From contig JAHFNM010000028.1 of NCBI GenBank assembly GCA_023267415.1, positions 1 to 9,834 of the forward strand: a stretch of DNA of 9,834 nt. Reading direction: 5' to 3'. Of the stretch, positions 1-4,363 are shown in pieces (within the stretch, counting starts at the first letter, position 1; each line of letters starts with the position of its first letter). The translations under genes were made by a program, and so were the position numbers. Below the pieces are notes generated by a model. The model did no database searches. It was not told the DNA's origin and saw only the letters and a program-made list of their open reading frames with translations. Source of the DNA: Candidatus Nomurabacteria bacterium (GTDB lineage: Bacteria; Patescibacteriota; Minisyncoccia; Phycocordibacterales; UBA9973).

Positions 1-103
1 AGCGGTTTTTTTATTGCATTGCCAAACATTGACTTACACCATATTTAATGGTATTTTGTTTTTGATACACATATAGATTTTCATACCTTTAAATAAATGC
101 ATA
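1..103. other. Short intergenic leader at the window edge
   Basis: No gene is visible here. The first bases (AGCGG followed by seven T, 6-12) look like the end of an intrinsic terminator whose stem lies outside the window, but the stem cannot be seen, so this is weak. The rest is AT-rich and holds the promoter proposed for the secreted-protein gene at 104. No Shine-Dalgarno-like purine run is present in the 15 bases before that start codon. Confidence 0.4.
29..57 (+). promoter_or_regulatory. Sigma-70-type promoter for the secreted-protein gene
   Basis: A -35-like TTGACT (29-34) is followed by a 17-base spacer and a -10-like TATTTT (52-57). A TGG just before the -10 gives an extended -10 (TGn) element. 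Transcription would start near 64, leaving a leader of about 40 bases before the ATG at 104. The -35 matches consensus at five of six positions and the -10 at four of six, with ideal spacing. This is a by-eye call. Confidence 0.5.
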
Positions 104-610
104 ATGAAAAAACAATTTTTCTTGATCGTTGGATTGCTACTTGTCTTTGCTGCAAATGCTCAGCATTCGCGCGTTCCGCACATAAACGAACGCCTTCGCG
201 CCAATGATGTCCTGCATAGAGGTGACTTCTATGCAAAGAGTGCAGTGCTCTTTCTTGATACCGTCTTTGGTTTTTTGCACAGGGAAATAAGCAAATACGA
301 AAACAAGGACGTTCCTTGGCTTAATCCGTACACGAAAGATACGGCTGCGCATGTCGTGGTGGTTGAAGACACTATCTATGTCTTTCCTTGGCCCCGCACT
401 TCATATTACTGCGTACTGATTGCAAACGCCCGGCATCAAGTGTTGAGTACTGTATTTTATTATGATTGGCAGGACGCAGTGGTCGGCACGTATTTGTTCG
501 GAGAAGGATTCCACTTGGACCATTCTCGTGCGCAATTGCTCAACATTCTGTACAACAAGCTTTTGGTGGGGATTGTAGATCTCCCAAAAGAGTCGTGGAA
601 AAGAAAATAA
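104..610 (+). CDS. Small secreted protein of unknown function
   Basis: This encodes a 168-residue protein I do not recognise. Residues 1-19 are a textbook signal peptide: basic MKK, a hydrophobic core (FFLIVGLLLVF), then Ala-Asn-Ala at 17-19 with likely signal peptidase I cleavage before Gln20. No lipobox Cys is present, so export to the periplasm or outside is likelier than lipid anchoring. The mature part (about 149 residues) has one Cys (103), many aromatic residues and alternating hydrophobic stretches around 83-95 and 100-121, suggesting a small mixed alpha/beta or beta-rich domain. The start at 104 is chosen because it places the signal peptide directly at the N terminus. The gene is isolated, with its own promoter upstream and a strong terminator immediately downstream, so it is probably monocistronic. 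It looks AT-richer than leuS and murJ. No enzymatic motif was seen. The coding call is firm and the function is unknown. Confidence 0.85.
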   Translation: MKKQFFLIVGLLLVFAANAQHSRVPHINERLRANDVLHRGDFYAKSAVLFLDTVFGFLHREISKYENKDVPWLNPYTKDTAAHVVVVEDTIYVFPWPRTSYYCVLIANARHQVLSTVFYYDWQDAVVGTYLFGEGFHLDHSRAQLLNILYNKLLVGIVDLPKESWKRK

Positions 611-614
611 GTGT

Positions 615-647
615 GCACCCGCAAACATAGTTTGCGGGTGCTTTTTT
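615..647 (+). terminator. Strong intrinsic terminator after the secreted-protein gene
   Basis: A perfect 12-base stem (GCACCCGCAAAC, 615-626, pairing with GTTTGCGGGTGC, 630-641) closes a three-base ATA loop, or an 11-bp stem with a five-base loop. Six T residues follow at once (642-647). It begins four bases after the stop codon at 608-610. GC-rich stem plus U-tract is the classical rho-independent form, and the T-tract orientation assigns it to the plus strand. Confidence 0.93.
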
Positions 648-648
648 A

Positions 649-657
649 TGCTAGGAT
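649..657 (+). promoter_or_regulatory. Extended -10 element (or SD) just before the tsaC-like gene
   Basis: TGC followed by TAGGAT (652-657) reads as an extended -10 box ending only six bases before the ATG at 664. A transcript would then start at or within a couple of bases of the start codon, i.e. be leaderless. No good -35 is visible; its expected position lies inside the preceding terminator stem. The alternative reading is that AGGA (653-656) is a Shine-Dalgarno core seven bases from the ATG, on a transcript reading through from upstream. The strong terminator makes read-through less likely. The two readings cannot be separated from sequence alone. Confidence 0.42.
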
Positions 658-663
658 AATCGC

Positions 664-1209
664 ATGCAGAAGGAATCGCCTGAAAATATCCTTATTCGCG
701 ACGGGGTCGGTGTCATTCCGACCGATACGCTCTACGGCATCGTGGGTAGCGCTCTTTCAAAGAAAGCCGTTGCGCGCATCTATGCGGCCAAGGGGCGCGA
801 CGAAAGCAAGCCGTTCATTGTGCTCATCTCCCAAATCTCGGACTTGGCATTGTTTGGCATCAAACTCACCCTCGGCCAAGCCGAATTTTTGACTTCGGCT
901 TGGCCAGGTCCCGTCTCCGTAATAATTCCGTGTCCGCTCAAAAAATTCGAGTACTTGCATCGCGGGACAAACTCAATCGCATTTCGAATGCCAAAAAATA
1001 CAGCTATCCACGATCTCTTGAAACAAACTGGCCCGCTCGTGGCGCCATCGGCAAATCCACAAGGTAAAGAACCTGCCCATACGATTGCTGAGGCAAAAGC
1101 ATATTTTAAAGATGCAGTGGATTTTTATCTGCCTGGAGGGACCAAAAATGCCAAACCGTCCACGATCGTCTCGCTTGTCTCAGGCATTCCGGTGATACTC
1201 CGGAAGTAG
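664..1209 (+). CDS. tsaC: L-threonylcarbamoyladenylate synthase (TsaC/Sua5/YrdC family)
   Basis: The family makes threonylcarbamoyl-AMP from threonine, bicarbonate and ATP. This is the first step of the N6-threonylcarbamoyladenosine (t6A) modification at position 37 of ANN-decoding tRNAs, in the cytoplasm. The 181-residue product matches the short TsaC type (YrdC domain only, about 190 residues) rather than Sua5, which adds a C-terminal domain. Visible motifs in order are GVIPTDTLYGI (16-26), the K-x-R nucleotide/substrate element in AAKGRDESKP (41-50), WPGPVSVIIP (80-89), AFRMPK (106-111), APSAN (127-131) and STIVS (166-170). Together these are a full set of YrdC-domain signatures, so activity is plausible. 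The start at 664 is preceded by a TAGGAT/AGGA element. The gene converges with the DUF1003-like gene, five bases separating the two stops. YciO-type paralogues of unclear function share the fold, so the family is certain and the exact reaction slightly less so. Confidence 0.9.
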   Translation: MQKESPENILIRDGVGVIPTDTLYGIVGSALSKKAVARIYAAKGRDESKPFIVLISQISDLALFGIKLTLGQAEFLTSAWPGPVSVIIPCPLKKFEYLHRGTNSIAFRMPKNTAIHDLLKQTGPLVAPSANPQGKEPAHTIAEAKAYFKDAVDFYLPGGTKNAKPSTIVSLVSGIPVILRK

Positions 1210-1216
1210 TTTTTTT
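1187..1216 (+). terminator. Weak intrinsic terminator overlapping the end of the tsaC-like gene
   Basis: TTCCGG (1187-1192) and CCGGAA (1200-1205) can form a six-base stem around a seven-base loop. Seven T residues follow (1210-1216) after a four-base gap that includes the stop codon. The stem lies inside the last codons of the gene. The short stem and the gap before the T-tract make it weaker than the terminator at 615. On the minus strand the same hairpin is not followed by T residues, so it would serve only the plus-strand gene. Confidence 0.4.
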
Positions 1217-1715
1217 ATTTGATATTTCTTCGGCGCATTTCGGCGATCTCTTCACCGAGTGATTTCAAAGAAAATTCTATGCGTTCGAGCACTTCTCGCT
1301 CGGCGAGTTCTTCTTTTGTTTCTTGTTCGTCTTCCTCCTGAATGTCTTCTACGTCCTCTTGGATCTCGTCCACATCTTCCTGAATTTCGTCGATGTCTTC
1401 TTGGATCTCTTCCACATCCTCTTGAATTTCCTCCACGTCTTCCGAAACTTCTTCAAGCTGCTTCGCTTGGCGATTGACACTCATCTGGATGAATATTGAA
1501 AGATAGATGGCTTCGAGCGAAACCACGGTCGTCAGTACGAGGAGAATGGTGTTGAACGGTACTCCGAGGAAATACAACAGGAATGAAATGATGAACATCG
1601 CCGTATGGAATACGAGCGATGCAGGCGAGCCGATCCAGCGCGTGGCGCGCATGGAAACATACTCAAGCAAGGGTTCGGTTTGGAGCCGCGTGCGGCGATT
1701 TTTTCGTGCAATCAT
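1215..1715 (-). CDS. DUF1003-like membrane protein with acidic heptad coiled coil
   Basis: This encodes a 166-residue membrane protein. The first 30 residues are basic (RKNRRTR) and probably cytoplasmic. Two hydrophobic helices follow at about 34-52 and 56-78, with the second running into SLEAIYLSIFIQMSVNRQ (66-83). That stretch resembles the end of the DUF1003 membrane domain, where a Leu/Glu-rich second helix ends in an (S/N)RQ motif. After it comes a long, strongly acidic helical tail. Residues 94-128 are five consecutive heptads (VEEIQED, VEEIQED, IDEIQED, VDEIQED, VEDIQEE) with Val/Ile at position a and Ile at position d, as in a parallel coiled-coil dimer or trimer. A more mixed helix completes the protein (129-166). 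It is thus likely an oligomeric inner-membrane protein with a negatively charged cytoplasmic stalk. The role is unknown; DUF1003 has no settled function. It is transcribed divergently from the leuS cluster. Confidence 0.85.
   Translation of the reverse strand: MIARKNRRTRLQTEPLLEYVSMRATRWIGSPASLVFHTAMFIISFLLYFLGVPFNTILLVLTTVVSLEAIYLSIFIQMSVNRQAKQLEEVSEDVEEIQEDVEEIQEDIDEIQEDVDEIQEDVEDIQEEDEQETKEELAEREVLERIEFSLKSLGEEIAEMRRRNIK
1332..1436 (-). repeat. Five tandem 21-bp coding repeats (acidic heptads)
   Basis: Five in-register 21-base units encode the heptads at residues 94-128 of the DUF1003-like protein (units at 1416-1436, 1395-1415, 1374-1394, 1353-1373 and 1332-1352). The protein heptads are nearly identical, yet codons differ between units (GAA/GAG, GAT/GAC, ATT/ATC, CAA/CAG). 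The array is therefore either old and kept by selection on the protein, or not a recent slippage expansion. Confidence 0.9.
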
Positions 1716-1750
1716 TTGAAAATAAGGCTAGTTGAACGGAAACGCTATCT

Positions 1751-1778
1751 ATTATACTATGGGTCTATGGATACTCAA
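1751..1778 (-). promoter_or_regulatory. Minus-strand promoter of the DUF1003-like gene
   Basis: Read on the minus strand, TTGAGT (1778-1773) and a perfect TATAAT (1756-1751) are separated by 16 bases. Transcription would start near 1744, giving a leader of about 28 bases before the start codon at 1715-1713. The -35 lies within the first codons of the divergent gene. The -10 overlaps the plus-strand -10 at 1753-1758. No Shine-Dalgarno motif precedes the start codon. Confidence 0.55.
1753..1758 (+). promoter_or_regulatory. -10 box of a probable leaderless promoter for the leuS cluster
   Basis: TATACT (1753-1758, five of six consensus bases) ends eight bases before the ATG at 1767, so the expected transcript would begin at or next to the start codon. 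A -35-like TTGA (1732-1735) is present but at a short 15-base spacing. This box shares four bases with the oppositely oriented TATAAT at 1751-1756, so polymerase can probably occupy only one direction at a time. Confidence 0.5.
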
Positions 1779-2333
1779 ATAACTCAGGCAAAAAAAGGCA
1801 GCGGATTTACAAAATGGGCAATGGTTATCGCGATCGTCGTGGTGCTGAATTTGTTCTTCAATTATGCGATCTCTCTCGTGTACAAATCTCCGCAGTACGA
1901 AAATTATTTCCCAACGACGCAAGTGGTTGAGCCGATCACCAACAAAGAAGATTGTTTGAAGGTGGGCGGACAGTGGACCGATCCGGATACTCGGTATCAG
2001 ACTCCAGAACCGGTCGCCGGAATGAAGACCGCTCCCTCTGTCGGTTACTGCGATCCGAATTACACCAAGCAGATGGAATTCACCGCTGCGACAAAGGCGT
2101 ACAGTCGCACCGTATTCATCATTCTCGTAGTACTCGGCGTCATCTCTCTGGCGCTTGCTGCAGCGTTTGCAAATGTCATTCTCTCGCTCGCGTTCTCTTG
2201 GGGCGGAGTGCTCTCTATCATCATCGCCTCGATGCGTTACTGGAGCGATGCAGATAATCTGTTTAAGGTCATCATTCTTGCGATGGCGCTTGGGGCTTTG
2301 ATTTATCTTGCACTAAGAAAGAGCGCTAAGTAA
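1767..2333 (+). CDS. Four-helix membrane protein with a Cys-containing external loop (Parcubacteria-type, unknown function)
   Basis: This encodes a 188-residue protein. One membrane helix lies at about 17-38 (WAMVIAIVVVLNLFFNYAIS). A polar loop follows at about 39-113, containing Cys63 and Cys95, Trp70 and several Pro and Tyr residues. Three close-packed helices come next at about 115-134, 136-156 and 164-183. If the short basic N terminus is cytoplasmic, the loop is extracytoplasmic and its two cysteines could form a disulfide. From memory, proteins with this helix sequence, a Cys/Trp loop and the SMRYWS motif (155-160) recur as unannotated proteins in Parcubacteria genomes, but I know no function for them. 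The reading frame is open back to 1605, but that part is antisense to the divergent gene and lies upstream of the promoter, so ATG 1767 is preferred. It is the first gene of a probable operon and ends six bases before leuS begins. Confidence 0.82.
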   Translation: MDTQITQAKKGSGFTKWAMVIAIVVVLNLFFNYAISLVYKSPQYENYFPTTQVVEPITNKEDCLKVGGQWTDPDTRYQTPEPVAGMKTAPSVGYCDPNYTKQMEFTAATKAYSRTVFIILVVLGVISLALAAAFANVILSLAFSWGGVLSIIIASMRYWSDADNLFKVIILAMALGALIYLALRKSAK

Positions 2334-2338
2334 AACGG

Positions 2339-4363
2339 ATGAAGGTATACGACCACGGCAAAATCGAAAAAAAATGGCAGAAAGAGTGGGGGGCGAAGAA
2401 GACGTATAAAACGCTTTCCGCAAAGCAGGCCAAAGGAAAAAAGCCGTTTTACGTGCTTGATATGTTTCCGTACCCATCCGGAGCGGGCTTGCACGTTGGT
2501 CATCCGCGCGGATATATCGGCTCCGATGTAGTAGCGCGCAAAATGCGCATGGAAGGATTCAATGTTCTGCACCCGATGGGGTACGACGCCTTTGGATTGC
2601 CTGCGGAACAATATGCGATCGCAAACAAGATCCATCCGCGCAAGGCAGTGCTCGAAAACGTAAAAACATTCGAGCGCCAGCTTTCCATTCTCGGTCTTTC
2701 CTTTGACTGGTCACGCAAGATAAACACGACTGATCCCGAATACTACAAATGGACGCAATGGATATTCGAAAAACTCTATGAGTCATGGTTCGATCCTCAA
2801 AAAAGTATGGCTCGTCCGATCGCCGAGCTTGCAAAGACATTTGCAAAAAAGGGAGGAGCTGATTTTTCTGCGGGAGAGTGGAAGGATATGTCCGAACTGG
2901 AACAGCAGACCGTACTCATGCGCTACCGCTTGGCATACGAGGGACATTCGGAGGTGAATTGGTGTCCGGCGCTTGGCACTGTGCTTGCAAACGATGAGAT
3001 CGTCGACGGACCGAACGGCCCAGTCTCCGAACGCGGAGGACATCCTGTAGAAAAAAAGACTATGCGCCAATGGTTCATGCGAATCACTGCCTATGCCGAC
3101 CGGCTGCTCGCGGGTCTTGATGGACTCGATTGGCCTTCGCACATAAAAGAAGTGCAGAAAAACTGGATCGGAAGATCGGAAGAAGAAGGGAAGATCGCGT
3201 ATCAAATGCGCGATGCGGTTTTTGCGCGTCAGCGCTACTGGGGCGAGCCGATCCCGCTTTCAAAAGACAAAGAAGGTATCATTCATGAGGTTCCGGAAAA
3301 TAAATTGCCGCTCGAACTGCCAAACGTAAAAAGCTATGAGCCAAGTGGTACGGGAGAGAGCCCTCTTGCCGGAGTTCCTGCTTGGACGAAGGGAGGGTAT
3401 GAGACCAACACTATGCCGGGCTGGGCAGGAAGCTCATGGTATTTCTTGCGCTATACAGATCCAAAGAACAAAAAACAATTTGCCGATCCAAAAGAGCTTG
3501 CATACTGGTTTGATAAAAAAAAGCATGGCGGAGTGGATGTGTATGTCGGCGGATCTGAACACTCGACCGGACATCTGCTCTATGCCCGCTTTTGGCATCA
3601 GTTCTTGTTTGATTTGGGGCTCGTTCCAACCGCGGAGCCATTCCAGCTTTTGCGCAACCAGGGAATGATCCTTGCTTCCGACGGACGCAAGATGAGCAAG
3701 CGCTGGGGCAATGTGATCAATCCGGATGATATCGTGAAGACCTACGGAGCCGATACGCTTCGCTTGTATGAAATGTTCATCGGTCCGTTTGATTCAAGCA
3801 TGCCATGGCAGACTGACAGCATTATCGGCCCGCGAAGATTTATCGAGCGGGTGTGGCGACTGCACTCCAAGGTGCAGGGTGTAAAATCAAAAATCAAAAA
3901 TACCGAATACGAACGCGCCCTTCATCAGGCCATAAAAAAAGTAACGGAAGACATTGCCGGCTTTAGTTTCAATACTGCAGTGTCTTCGATGATGATCTGC
4001 TTGAATGAAATGGAAAAGGCTGAGGCGATAGCTGACGCAGACTTCAAAAAATTCCTGCAGCTCCTAGCGCCATTTGCTCCGCATGTGGCCGAAGAACTGT
4101 GGCACGAGCTCGGCGAAAAGAAATCAATCCATCTCTCCGGCTGGCCGAAATACGATCCGAACAAACTTGTCTCCGATACGATGACGATCGTCATCCAGGT
4201 CAACAGCAAGGTTCGCGACCATTTGACCGTTGCTGCTGATGCTTCGCAAAAAGAAATAGAAGAGTTTGCGCGCGCTTCAGAAAAAGTGCAGGCATTTCTC
4301 GGTGGATCAGAGCCAAAACGAGTGATATACGTTCCGGGGAAATTGATCAATTTCGTCATATGA
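2339..4363 (+). CDS. leuS: Leucyl-tRNA synthetase lacking the CP1 editing domain
   Basis: This class I synthetase charges tRNA-Leu with leucine using ATP. At 674 residues it is far shorter than typical bacterial LeuRS (about 800-940). Landmarks in order: FPYPSGAGLHVGHPRGY (43-59) with the HVGH signature at 52-55; LHPMGYDAFGLPAEQYA (77-93); a ZN1-like region with VNWCPALGTVLANDE (206-220) and SERGGHPVE (230-238); NWIGRS (275-280); RQRYWGEPIP (297-306); GSSWYFLRYTDP (364-375); GGSEHSTGHLLYARFW (404-419); KMSKR (451-455); the anticodon-binding helical domain (about 500-605); and the C-terminal domain ending in VIYVPGKLINFVI. Between NWIGRS and EGKIAYQMRD only a couple of residues remain where family members carry the roughly 170-190-residue CP1 editing domain. 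Its threonine-rich motif and GTGAVMAVPxHDxRD motif are absent. Residues 149-206 hold an insert resembling that of Bacteroidetes LeuRS, and most ZN1 zinc ligands are missing. The stop overlaps the murJ start by four bases. The enzyme should charge tRNA but not edit in cis. Confidence 0.96.
   Translation: MKVYDHGKIEKKWQKEWGAKKTYKTLSAKQAKGKKPFYVLDMFPYPSGAGLHVGHPRGYIGSDVVARKMRMEGFNVLHPMGYDAFGLPAEQYAIANKIHPRKAVLENVKTFERQLSILGLSFDWSRKINTTDPEYYKWTQWIFEKLYESWFDPQKSMARPIAELAKTFAKKGGADFSAGEWKDMSELEQQTVLMRYRLAYEGHSEVNWCPALGTVLANDEIVDGPNGPVSERGGHPVEKKTMRQWFMRITAYADRLLAGLDGLDWPSHIKEVQKNWIGRSEEEGKIAYQMRDAVFARQRYWGEPIPLSKDKEGIIHEVPENKLPLELPNVKSYEPSGTGESPLAGVPAWTKGGYETNTMPGWAGSSWYFLRYTDPKNKKQFADPKELAYWFDKKKHGGVDVYVGGSEHSTGHLLYARFWHQFLFDLGLVPTAEPFQLLRNQGMILASDGRKMSKRWGNVINPDDIVKTYGADTLRLYEMFIGPFDSSMPWQTDSIIGPRRFIERVWRLHSKVQGVKSKIKNTEYERALHQAIKKVTEDIAGFSFNTAVSSMMICLNEMEKAEAIADADFKKFLQLLAPFAPHVAEELWHELGEKKSIHLSGWPKYDPNKLVSDTMTIVIQVNSKVRDHLTVAADASQKEIEEFARASEKVQAFLGGSEPKRVIYVPGKLINFVI

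Noticed and set aside
1605..1766. N-terminal extension of the four-helix membrane protein gene (frame open from an ATG at 1605)
   Set aside because: The extension is antisense to the DUF1003-like gene, lies upstream of the proposed promoter and encodes an Arg-rich, non-membrane sequence typical of a shadow frame.
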